Positions 1 through 5,430 of a DNA stretch of 5,430 nt are shown piece after piece. The DNA comes from an uncultured Pseudomonadota bacterium (GTDB lineage Bacteria; Myxococcota_A; UBA9042; CAIXZC01). Below the pieces are notes generated by a model. That model searched no databases and was not told the DNA's origin. It saw only the letters and a program-made list of their open reading frames with translations. The stretch spans positions 1 to 5,430 of the forward strand of contig CALGBT010000418.1 of assembly GCA_937884235.1 (NCBI GenBank). The letters are read 5' to 3'. How positions within the stretch are numbered: position 1 is the stretch's first letter; each line of letters opens with the position of its first letter. A program made the translations under genes and the position numbers.

Positions 1-884
1 TTGTCGTCGGGAGAGAGGGCAACGGAGCTGAGGGCGATGTCGACGTATGGTGAGAGATAGGCGACTCGTCCGGCCGCCGCCCAGGCGAAGATCTCTTGGT
101 CGATGCCGGCGACACCACTGGCTTGCCACCAGCCCCCCTGGACGTATCCGTAGAGGCTCGCCTGCAACGTCTCGGAGTTGAAGCGCAGGCCGAGGTAGGA
201 GGTTGAGAGAATCAACTCCTTGCGCGCGATGCGCGAATCATAAAGGAAGTAGCTGCCGACATCGAGGGAGAGGGCCTCCATGATGAGGTCGTAGGAGAAG
301 GTCAGTCCGCCGATGAAGTTATCGTGCACGAAATTGTTGTCGCGAATCTCAAGGCCTTCGTAGGTGGAGTCAGGCAGCTGACCGGCAAAAACAGTGGCCC
401 GCAAGCGCATGAGGTCCAGATCGGCCCGGAAGGCACCGAACCAGTGCGACAGGAAGAGGTCGGCGGGATCCCGGATGCGTTGATAGCCCACCTTCAGTTC
501 GAGGAGGTCGAGTTGGAACTTGGAGTAGAATTCCCGGTGTTTGAAGGCGACGTAGTCGTCGGCGGTGGGGAACCACTGGTCGGGGTCGTTGCGACTGTAG
601 AAATTCATCCCCAGTTCAGATTCATAGACCAGTTCAATGTTGTCCAGAGGGCGGTATGCCAGGTTGCTCTTGAAGAACGATGTGACGGCTCCCACGGACT
701 GCCCTTCTTCTTCGTAGAAGGGGATGGTGGGATCGAAGTCGCCATCGTTGCGCCAGAGCAGCAGGTTGGACACTTCGCCGTGGACTTCGAAGACCTTCTC
801 CTCTTCGGCCTCGAAGTCGAAGGCCATGGCTGGCAGTGACTGTAGCAACGAGAGGACCAGGAGGGTATTGGTGAAGGTTCTCAT
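1..884 (-). CDS. Predicted outer-membrane beta-barrel protein, C-terminus cut by window edge
   Basis: The gene reads from an ATG at 884-882 to the left edge without a stop, giving 294 residues of an incomplete protein. Residues 1-21 form a classical type I signal peptide: Arg at position 2, a Leu-rich core at 8-14, and probable cleavage after Ala-Met-Ala (19-21). The mature part has no long hydrophobic helix. It shows many short stretches of alternating polar and nonpolar or aromatic residues (about 36-46, 82-96, 117-134, 150-168, 190-216, 224-250, 267-288), joined by Asp/Asn-rich turns. This is the pattern of a transmembrane beta-barrel in the outer membrane, loosely like alginate-export-type or DUF1302-like porins. 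I do not recognise the exact family and assign no substrate. It is the second gene of a leftward operon: its start overlaps the stop of the GH5 lipoprotein gene by 4 bp. A role in moving or anchoring the substrate or product of that enzyme is an inference. The start is supported by a GGGAGG site 6 nt upstream. Confidence 0.8.
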   Translation of the reverse strand, partial: MRTFTNTLLVLSLLQSLPAMAFDFEAEEEKVFEVHGEVSNLLLWRNDGDFDPTIPFYEEEGQSVGAVTSFFKSNLAYRPLDNIELVYESELGMNFYSRNDPDQWFPTADDYVAFKHREFYSKFQLDLLELKVGYQRIRDPADLFLSHWFGAFRADLDLMRLRATVFAGQLPDSTYEGLEIRDNNFVHDNFIGGLTFSYDLIMEALSLDVGSYFLYDSRIARKELILSTSYLGLRFNSETLQASLYGYVQGGWWQASGVAGIDQEIFAWAAAGRVAYLSPYVDIALSSVALSPDD

Positions 885-3181
885 TGGACACCTCCCGTTT
901 TGTCCAGGACTCGCTTGCCGTGGAAGAAGTAGTCCCAGCCGGAGACGTCTGCTCCGGGGCGAGGAGGCAGAAGGCGGAGTTCATGCTCCGTCTGGGGCGA
1001 ATCCACGGTCGGGTACCAGGTGAGGAGTTGCCGGTCCGAGTCGAAGTAGGCGTAGCCGTCCGACAGCCAGACGTAGAATCCCTGGGGGTATTGTCGGCGA
1101 GGTACGAAGATCTCAGTGGGAGCATCAGATTCTTTGCTTTCCATGCGCAGATAGAACTCACCCACGGGTAGGGGGATGCCCTTTTCTGGTTCGTAGGGAT
1201 GGAGGGGCGAGTAAAAATGGGTCTCCAGTTGCTTGCCGCTGGTGGTCCGAGCGTAGGGCCTTAGCCAGGCTGCCCAGGCGCGGGGTTCGAGGTCGGGGTC
1301 GACCACAGAGAAGTCTTCGAGGTTCCAGCCTTCGCCGCTCTCGTAGCTGTTCTCGGGGGAGATGCACCATTGCATGCGGCCGACCCCCAGTGTTTCGAAA
1401 GCGCGATAGTAGTTGTCTAGGATCTGCGAGGAGATGCGATAGTCGCTCTCCCGGGAGGCATCGATGCCGCCGAAATTGAAATAGGTCCCGAACTCGCCGA
1501 AGACGACGGGGATGTTGTTAAATGATTTCTTTGATTTGTTGACGAACCCTTCAAGGTTCTGCTGGAAGTCACGGAAACGCCACTCGTTATCGCTATACTC
1601 CCGGGGGGGCTGGTTGAATCCCGGGAAGGGATAGATGTCCGGATACCAATGCGGTGCGTAGACGACCTGCTGGAGCCCTTGCGGTTGGGTCATGTTATCG
1701 GCCCACTGTTCGACTCCGCCGTCGCCGGTGAGGAGGGAGAGGCCGGAGCTGGTCTCAAACCAGATGATGGCGTTGGGGTCTTCCTTCTGGATGGCCTTGC
1801 CGATGCGCTCGTAAAAGGGTTGGAGGAAGCGGGCATCGAAGTTGACGTTGAGGTCGATGACGCCAAAGGCATCAACATCGGTGAAGCCCCAGAGCTCTCT
1901 GGTTTCGTCGGATGTGTCGGGAGGCAGGAACTGGAGTCCGGTGAGGACTGTGTAGATGTCCGGACCGATGGTTTCCCCCAGCAGATCAGTGAGGAGACCT
2001 TGCACTGAGGAGGCGAGCCCGGTTTCGAAATAGAGGGCCACCGCAGCATAGGTGATGAACGCTCCCACGGGCTCGTTCATGATGTCGTAGCCAATGACGT
2101 TGTCGTGGTGCTTGGCGCGTTTGGCGAGTTCGACAAAGGCCTTGGCGTATTGGGTCTGGAGATAGTCCTTTACGTTCTTGCCCTTGACCCTGTAGTTGGG
2201 CGTGACTTTGTCGCCGGCGAAGAGGCAGGCAAAGCAGCGCTGGGAATCGACGGAGAGGGCCCCGTTGAGCCCCCAGAAGGTGAAGGGGAGGAAGTCGTTG
2301 CTCTGGCGAATATCGTAGGGCTGAAACTCCTCGGGCAGTTCGGACTCCTGGGGCAGGGAGGCGAAGAAAGTGTCCACCCAGGTGGGGATTTCGAGGCTCG
2401 TTCCATCGCCCCCCATGAAGGTGTTGAGGAGGCCGGCAATGGCGATAATCTCGTCTGGCCCCATATTGTACAGGAGTCGTGGGATGCCCCAGGCCGGGGA
2501 ATCCAGGCGTTTCTCGGGCAGGCAGGTCTCCACCACCCAGCGGGGGGCACCATCGCCTCGGACCCAGTCGGTGTATGGTGGGATCAGGGACATCACCTGT
2601 GATTCGAGGCTGCCGCGCGCGAATTCGGTTCCATCTTCCCCTGCGGGGTACTTGTTGTAGTGCACGTAGAGGTGCCGCGAGAAGATATCCTGATGCATGT
2701 CGAGAAGAACGTAGATGCCGTAGGCACGGGCCCGGGTGATGAGTTCATCGACATAGTCAAGGTACTCCTCATCGAACTGGTCGGGGCCATGGGGCTGGAT
2801 GGCTTCCCAGCTCACGAGGAAGCGCACCGAGTTGATGCCGAAGCGCTGCAGTTGGCTGAAGTGCTTGTCTGCCTCATCGAGGGGGAAGGGCTTGTTGACG
2901 TAGGAGGTCTCGGCGCCCAGATCGGGGTAGTTCTCGGTGGGAGGAAACTTGATGCTGCCGCTCAAGTTCATGCCGTGGAAATGGACGTAGCGCCCGTAGG
3001 CATCGCGGAAGTAAGGACGGCGTTGCACCTTATTGCCGGTGACGGTGGGAACGAGGATACGGTCAGTGCGCACGCGGGAGATGGTGCGAGACCAGTTCTG
3101 TTCATTGGGGGTATCGTCGCCGCCGCATGCTGCGGCCAAGGTGAACAGGATCAGTGTAAGAGACCAGTATAGGGTTCTCAT
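881..3181 (-). CDS. Endoglycoceramidase-like glycoside hydrolase family 5 lipoprotein
   Basis: This 766-residue protein starts with a lipoprotein signal (hydrophobic core 5-18, lipobox Leu-Ala-Ala-Ala-Cys with Cys19). Residue +2 after Cys is Gly, not Asp, so outer-membrane sorting is expected. The GH5 (alpha/beta)8 domain spans about residues 55-645. Visible landmarks are the strand with NSVRFLVSWEAIQP (117-130), DMHQD (161-165), the acid/base Glu370 in YDIMNEP (365-371), YAPHWYP (508-514), the nucleophile Glu563 in VVFGEFG (559-565) and the late-strand MQWCISPENS (603-612). This motif set is closest to endoglycoceramidases and related glycolipid glucosidases, rather than to typical cellulases. 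Residues about 680-740 (TEIFVPRRQYPQGF onward) resemble the beta-sandwich C-terminal domain of that group. The protein is longer than many relatives because of extra segments at about 195-335, including Cys220, Cys317 and Cys320, and a hydrophobic one at about 372-420. The natural substrate is unknown: glycosphingolipid, another glycolipid or a glycan are all possible. It is the first gene of a leftward operon and overlaps the barrel gene. Confidence 0.9.
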   Translation of the reverse strand: MRTLYWSLTLILFTLAAACGGDDTPNEQNWSRTISRVRTDRILVPTVTGNKVQRRPYFRDAYGRYVHFHGMNLSGSIKFPPTENYPDLGAETSYVNKPFPLDEADKHFSQLQRFGINSVRFLVSWEAIQPHGPDQFDEEYLDYVDELITRARAYGIYVLLDMHQDIFSRHLYVHYNKYPAGEDGTEFARGSLESQVMSLIPPYTDWVRGDGAPRWVVETCLPEKRLDSPAWGIPRLLYNMGPDEIIAIAGLLNTFMGGDGTSLEIPTWVDTFFASLPQESELPEEFQPYDIRQSNDFLPFTFWGLNGALSVDSQRCFACLFAGDKVTPNYRVKGKNVKDYLQTQYAKAFVELAKRAKHHDNVIGYDIMNEPVGAFITYAAVALYFETGLASSVQGLLTDLLGETIGPDIYTVLTGLQFLPPDTSDETRELWGFTDVDAFGVIDLNVNFDARFLQPFYERIGKAIQKEDPNAIIWFETSSGLSLLTGDGGVEQWADNMTQPQGLQQVVYAPHWYPDIYPFPGFNQPPREYSDNEWRFRDFQQNLEGFVNKSKKSFNNIPVVFGEFGTYFNFGGIDASRESDYRISSQILDNYYRAFETLGVGRMQWCISPENSYESGEGWNLEDFSVVDPDLEPRAWAAWLRPYARTTSGKQLETHFYSPLHPYEPEKGIPLPVGEFYLRMESKESDAPTEIFVPRRQYPQGFYVWLSDGYAYFDSDRQLLTWYPTVDSPQTEHELRLLPPRPGADVSGWDYFFHGKRVLDKTGGVQ
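891..896 (-). promoter_or_regulatory. Ribosome binding site of the beta-barrel gene, inside the GH5 coding end
   Basis: Read on the minus strand this is GGGAGG, 6 nt before the ATG at 884. It lies within the last codons of the upstream GH5 gene. Together with the ATGA stop/start overlap, it points to translational coupling and fixes the start of the barrel gene. Confidence 0.8.
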
Positions 3182-3182
3182 T

Positions 3183-3192
3183 CCCCTCCTCC
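3183..3192 (-). promoter_or_regulatory. Ribosome binding site of the GH5 lipoprotein gene
   Basis: The minus strand reads GGAGGAGGGG directly before the ATG at 3181. The GGAGGA core is 5 nt from the start codon. This strong site, followed at once by a lipoprotein signal peptide, fixes the start. Confidence 0.8.
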
Positions 3193-3210
3193 GGTTGGAA
3201 CTTCGGCCCG

Positions 3211-3239
3211 ATTCTAGATGAGCGGGTCAGGTGAGGCAA
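3211..3239 (-). promoter_or_regulatory. Probable sigma70-type promoter for the leftward GH5/beta-barrel operon
   Basis: On the minus strand the -35 element is TTGCCT (3239-3234, 4 of 6 consensus bases). A 17-nt spacer and a -10 element TAGAAT (3216-3211, 5 of 6) follow. Transcription would begin near 3204, giving a leader of about 23 nt that just holds the ribosome binding site. Element quality, ideal spacing and position make this a good call, although it rests on sequence alone. Confidence 0.6.
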
Positions 3240-3243
3240 GGGT

Positions 3244-3259
3244 GCACTTGCGCATGTGC
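3244..3259. promoter_or_regulatory. Candidate operator: 16-bp inverted repeat between divergent promoters
   Basis: The sequence GCACTTGCGCATGTGC is an inverted repeat in which 7 of 8 base pairs match around a centre at 3251/3252. It covers the -35 element of the rightward promoter and begins 5 bp upstream of the leftward -35 element. A dimeric regulator bound here would block rightward transcription and could repress or activate the leftward one. No regulator gene is in the window, and a dyad like this can occur by chance in GC-rich DNA. Confidence 0.35.
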
Positions 3260-3276
3260 GCTCCTTTACCTACACT
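3248..3276 (+). promoter_or_regulatory. Probable sigma70-type promoter for the rightward inositol genes
   Basis: The -35 element is TTGCGC (3248-3253, 3 of 6 consensus bases). It is followed by a 17-nt spacer and a -10 element TACACT (3271-3276, 4 of 6). Transcription would begin near 3283, leaving a short leader of about 25 nt with the ribosome binding site. It is weaker than the leftward promoter, and the two -35 elements are only 8 bp apart. Confidence 0.45.
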
Positions 3277-3294
3277 CGCCGGGCGAACCGAACC

Positions 3295-3303
3295 GGGAGG
3301 AGG
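3295..3303 (+). promoter_or_regulatory. Ribosome binding site that sets the start of the cytidylyltransferase
   Basis: GGGAGGAGG lies 4 nt before the ATG at 3308. An upstream in-frame ATG at 3218 has no such site and lies within the leftward promoter, before the predicted rightward transcription start. This site therefore decides for the shorter, 249-residue protein. Confidence 0.8.
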
Positions 3304-3307
3304 AATC

Positions 3308-4057
3308 ATGGTTGGTCCAAAGGCAACTCAACAGGCCGTCATTGTCGCGGCTGGCTTCGGCAGCCGGCTCCAGGCGCTTCGCCCGGGCGGCCAATTGATT
3401 AAGCCGCTGGAGCCGGTCGGCGGCGTGCCGATTCTGCGGCGGGTAATCGAGACGACCCTGGCAACAGGCATCACTGAGGTGGTGCTGGTGACGGGGCACA
3501 TGGCCAGTGAGTTGGAGGCGGCAGTGGGGTCATGGGGGTTTGGCGGCTGTGTCCGCTTTGTGCGTAATGAGCGCTACGAGCTTGGCAACGGTGTCTCATT
3601 GCTCTGCGGCGCTCGGGAATGTCAGGGCGACTTCGTGTTGCTCATGAGCGACCACCTTTTCCAGTCCCGCAATCTCTCTGGAATGCTGGCGGCTGGTCGG
3701 GGTGACAATGGTGCGATTCTGGCCATCGACCGCAAGATCAAGAGTTGCTTTGACCTTGACGATGCGACCAAGGTGGTTGCTGACGGTGACCGCATTCTGG
3801 AGATTGGCAAGCAGTTGGGCAGTTACAACGCCATCGATACGGGGATGTTCCTGATTTCCGGGGAGGTTGTGCCGCTGCTTGACGGAGTGATGGTGCGTTG
3901 TGGCGATGCTTCCATCTCTGATGCCATGACTCAGTTCATCGGTCAGGGCCGGATGGGTGCGTACGACGTTGGTGACGGGCGCTGGCATGACGTCGACACC
4001 CCGGAGATGTATGATGAGGCGGAGCGTCTGGTGGCCGCAGGCCTCTTCGCTGGATAG
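3308..4057 (+). CDS. Probable L-myo-inositol-1-phosphate cytidylyltransferase (IPCT-like), single-domain
   Basis: This 249-residue protein is a nucleotidyltransferase of the GT-A type that would join CTP and inositol-1-phosphate to make CDP-inositol in the cytoplasm. The N-terminal signature AVIVAAGFGSRLQ (10-22) binds the nucleotide, with IKPLEPVGG (31-39) after it. The rest matches the pattern I know from IPCT enzymes rather than sugar-specific relatives: NGVSLL (94-99), MSDH with the metal-binding Asp (113-116), DLDDATKV (149-156), IGKQL (166-170), YNAIDTGMF (173-181) and WHDVDTPE (226-233). In many thermophiles IPCT is fused to a membrane CDP-alcohol phosphotransferase (DIPPS). Here the protein stops after the catalytic domain with no membrane segment, so the transferase must be separate. 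The inositol phosphate synthase gene follows 179 bp downstream and would supply the substrate, which strengthens the call. The alternative is a LicC-like or other cytidylyltransferase of close fold. The start was chosen for its GGGAGGAGG site, and the protein fold begins right after it. Confidence 0.8.
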   Translation: MVGPKATQQAVIVAAGFGSRLQALRPGGQLIKPLEPVGGVPILRRVIETTLATGITEVVLVTGHMASELEAAVGSWGFGGCVRFVRNERYELGNGVSLLCGARECQGDFVLLMSDHLFQSRNLSGMLAAGRGDNGAILAIDRKIKSCFDLDDATKVVADGDRILEIGKQLGSYNAIDTGMFLISGEVVPLLDGVMVRCGDASISDAMTQFIGQGRMGAYDVGDGRWHDVDTPEMYDEAERLVAAGLFAG

Positions 4058-4236
4058 CGAATACTCCATTGGATGAGCGTGACCCCACTTCTGCAGCGGA
4101 CATTCTGCGTGGCTGTTAGGGCTGGAGGTCTGGCGCGCTTCTTGCTGTAGCGCCGGGCCTTGACAAACCCGCCGAGTGGGGCGAGGATGACCCGCTCTAC
4201 CGCTACGGCGGTCGAATTTACTGGAGGAAAGAGACC
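4058..4236 (+). other. Intergenic gap before the inositol phosphate synthase gene
   Basis: This 179-bp gap has no convincing gene and no hairpin-plus-T-tract terminator. It contains a perfect -35-like TTGACA (4160-4165), with only a weak -10-like GAGGAT 17 nt later (4183-4188), so a second promoter for the synthase is possible but uncertain. A small hairpin (ACCGC, loop TACG, GCGGT; 4199-4212) lies just before the ribosome binding site. The reading frame of the synthase stays open upstream to a TAG at 4117 but has no usual start codon there. Confidence 0.4.
4223..4227 (+). promoter_or_regulatory. Ribosome binding site of the inositol phosphate synthase gene
   Basis: GGAGG with 9 nt to the ATG at 4237. 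It supports this start, which also places the Rossmann glycine motif 16 residues in, as expected for the bacterial family. Confidence 0.75.
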
Positions 4237-5430
4237 ATGGGAAGAGAACCAATACCGATTAGACCGGCAACCGGCAAACTAGGGGTCCTGATCCCTGGCA
4301 TGGGGGCTGTCACGACCACTTTCATCGCGGGCTTGGAGGCCATTCGGCTGGGGCTCTATCCGGCCATCGGTTCGTTGACGCAGATGGGCCATATTCGTCT
4401 CGGTCGCCGGGACGAGAATCGGCAACCGTTGATCAAGGACGTTTTGCCTTTGACACCGCTGGAGAATCTGGTGGTTGGTGGCTGGGACATCTTCCCTGAC
4501 AACTGTTATGATGCTGCGACCAATGCCGGCGTTCTCACCAACGAGCAGCTGGACCCGGTGCGGGACTACCTTTCCTCCATCAAACCAATGGCTGGTGTCT
4601 TTGACCGTCGCTACGTCAAGAAACTCGACGGTCCCCACGTCAAGGGCGGGAACACCTGGTGGGACAAGCACCTCATGTTGGCCGAGGACATGGCCCGGTT
4701 CAAAGAGGAGAACGGCTGCGAGCGTCTGGTGGTCATCTGGTGTGGCAGTACTGAAGTCTATATTGAGCCGACCGCGGTGCATCAGACCATCGAGTCTTTT
4801 GAAGCCGGGCTCAAGAGCCACGACGAGCGTATCTCTCCGTCCATGGTTTATGCCTACACCGCCATCAAGAATGGTATCCCGTACATCAATGGTGCCCCGC
4901 ACCTGAGCAACGATGCCCCGGCGCTGATGGAGTTGGCAAGGCTCAATGGTGTGCCCCACGGTGGCAAGGATTTCAAAACCGGTCAGACCTTGATGAAGAC
5001 GATTCTGGCTCCGGGCTTCAAGGCTCGGTTGCTGGGGGTCGACGGTTGGTTCTCGACTAATATCCTGGGCAACCGGGATGGCGAGGTCCTTGACGATCCG
5101 GAGTCCTTCAAAAGCAAGGAGATGTCGAAGCTCTCGGTGCTAGATACGATTCTGCAGCCCGATCTTTACCCCGATCTCTATAAAGATCTCTACCACAAGG
5201 TGCGCATCAACTACTACCCGCCGCGTGGGGACAACAAGGAAGGTTGGGACAACATCGACATTTTCGGCTGGATGGGCCGCAAGATGCAGATCAAGATCGA
5301 CTTCCTTTGCCGGGATTCGATCCTTGCTGCGCCACTGGTACTGGACTTGGTTTTGCTGGTGGATCTGGCATCCCGGGCGGGCATGCCGGGGATCCAGGAG
5401 TGGCTCTCCTTCTATTTCAAGTCTCCCTTG
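4237..5430 (+). CDS. ino1: Inositol-3-phosphate synthase (MIPS), C-terminus cut by window edge
   Basis: The frame stays open from the ATG to the right edge, giving 398 residues. The enzyme converts glucose-6-phosphate to 1D-myo-inositol 3-phosphate (also named L-myo-inositol 1-phosphate), using NAD+ in an internal redox cycle. Family landmarks are the Rossmann segment GVLIPGMGAVTTTF (16-29), SLTQMGHIRLG (46-56), GGWDIFPDN (81-89), NGIPYINGAP (212-221), DFKTGQTLMKT (245-255) with a catalytic-region Lys247, NILGNRDG (275-282), FKSKEMSK (291-298), YYPPRGDNKEGWDN (326-339), the KIDF lysine (353) and EWLSFYFKSPL (388-398). All the conserved lysine-rich active-site segments are present, so the enzyme should be active. 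It is the shorter bacterial type. Eukaryotic enzymes run past 500 residues, and probably only some tens of residues are missing here. It follows the IPCT-like gene, which would use its product directly. Residues 309-320 contain three DLY-type units encoded by an imperfect 12-bp tandem repeat. Confidence 0.97.
   Translation, partial: MGREPIPIRPATGKLGVLIPGMGAVTTTFIAGLEAIRLGLYPAIGSLTQMGHIRLGRRDENRQPLIKDVLPLTPLENLVVGGWDIFPDNCYDAATNAGVLTNEQLDPVRDYLSSIKPMAGVFDRRYVKKLDGPHVKGGNTWWDKHLMLAEDMARFKEENGCERLVVIWCGSTEVYIEPTAVHQTIESFEAGLKSHDERISPSMVYAYTAIKNGIPYINGAPHLSNDAPALMELARLNGVPHGGKDFKTGQTLMKTILAPGFKARLLGVDGWFSTNILGNRDGEVLDDPESFKSKEMSKLSVLDTILQPDLYPDLYKDLYHKVRINYYPPRGDNKEGWDNIDIFGWMGRKMQIKIDFLCRDSILAAPLVLDLVLLVDLASRAGMPGIQEWLSFYFKSPL
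5161..5196 (+). repeat. Three imperfect 12-bp tandem units within the synthase gene
   Basis: Units begin at 5161, 5173 and 5185, each starting GATCT and encoding Asp-Leu-Tyr plus one variable residue (Pro, Lys, His; residues 309-320). The repeat keeps the frame. It lies in a segment where relatives also have a Leu-Tyr-Pro-like pattern, so it is probably part of the normal protein rather than a mobile or regulatory element. Confidence 0.5.

Noticed and set aside
324..839. 171-codon plus-strand open frame
   Set aside because: It runs antisense inside the barrel gene, whose own frame has a signal peptide and a ribosome binding site. The open frame is a by-product of GC-rich codon use.
1603..1609. 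Run of seven G (C on the coding strand) in the GH5 gene as a phase-variation site
   Set aside because: Seven bases is short for a slippage switch in a GC-rich gene. The tract encodes a normal Pro-Pro-Arg, and the frame is intact.
2105..3172. Plus-strand open frames of 165 and 170 codons opposite the GH5 gene
   Set aside because: They are antisense to a gene with clear catalytic motifs. Their sequences mirror its codons and have no recognisable domain or ribosome binding site.
3218..3307. Longer form of the cytidylyltransferase starting at an ATG 90 bp upstream
   Set aside because: It has no ribosome binding site, lies before the predicted transcription start and within the opposite promoter. 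The added 30 residues do not resemble the family, whereas the ATG at 3308 has a strong site.
4073..4150. 25-codon open frame between the two inositol genes
   Set aside because: No ribosome binding site precedes it, the sequence is unremarkable, and an open frame this short is expected by chance.
4199..4212. Hairpin before the synthase as a transcription terminator
   Set aside because: The stem is only 5 bp and is not followed by a T-tract, so intrinsic termination is unlikely.
3596..4959. Minus-strand open frames of 218 and 226 codons opposite the IPCT and MIPS genes
   Set aside because: Both are antisense to well-supported enzymes and show no domain features of their own.

Overview
The window holds four protein genes in two divergent pairs, separated by a 126-bp promoter region (3182-3307). 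It looks like chromosomal DNA of a Gram-negative bacterium. One product has a type II (lipoprotein) signal ending in Cys-Gly-Gly, another has a type I signal followed by beta-barrel-like sequence, base composition is moderately GC-rich, and every gene has a strong GGAGG-type ribosome binding site. The 'CGGDD' lipoprotein start and the mix of lipid-related genes would suit a deltaproteobacterial/Myxococcota-like or similar lineage, but this is a guess. No RNA gene, mobile element or CRISPR array was seen.

Leftward pair (minus strand). The first gene (881-3181) encodes a 766-residue outer-membrane-type lipoprotein of glycoside hydrolase family 5. It resembles endoglycoceramidases and related glycolipid hydrolases, has both catalytic glutamates, and carries a C-terminal beta-sandwich domain. 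Its stop codon overlaps by 4 bp (ATGA) the start of a second gene (1-884, cut by the window edge) for a secreted, probable outer-membrane beta-barrel protein. The two are very likely translationally coupled and work together at the cell surface.

Rightward pair (plus strand). The first gene (3308-4057) encodes a 249-residue nucleotidyltransferase whose motifs match L-myo-inositol-1-phosphate cytidylyltransferase (IPCT). After a 179-bp gap comes a clear inositol-3-phosphate synthase (MIPS/Ino1, 4237 to the window end, truncated). Together they would convert glucose-6-phosphate to inositol phosphate and then to CDP-inositol. CDP-inositol is the activated head-group donor for di-myo-inositol phosphate in thermophiles and for the alternative bacterial inositol-phospholipid route. 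The IPCT here lacks the C-terminal CDP-alcohol phosphotransferase domain fused to it in many thermophiles, so the transferase should be a separate gene, perhaps just beyond the right edge.

The divergent region contains two good sigma70-type promoters placed back to back, with a near-perfect 16-bp dyad on the rightward -35 element. The most interesting hypothesis is that this locus couples synthesis of inositol lipids (rightward) with surface hydrolysis or export of a glycolipid (leftward). Both the leftward and rightward genes are cut by the window edges.
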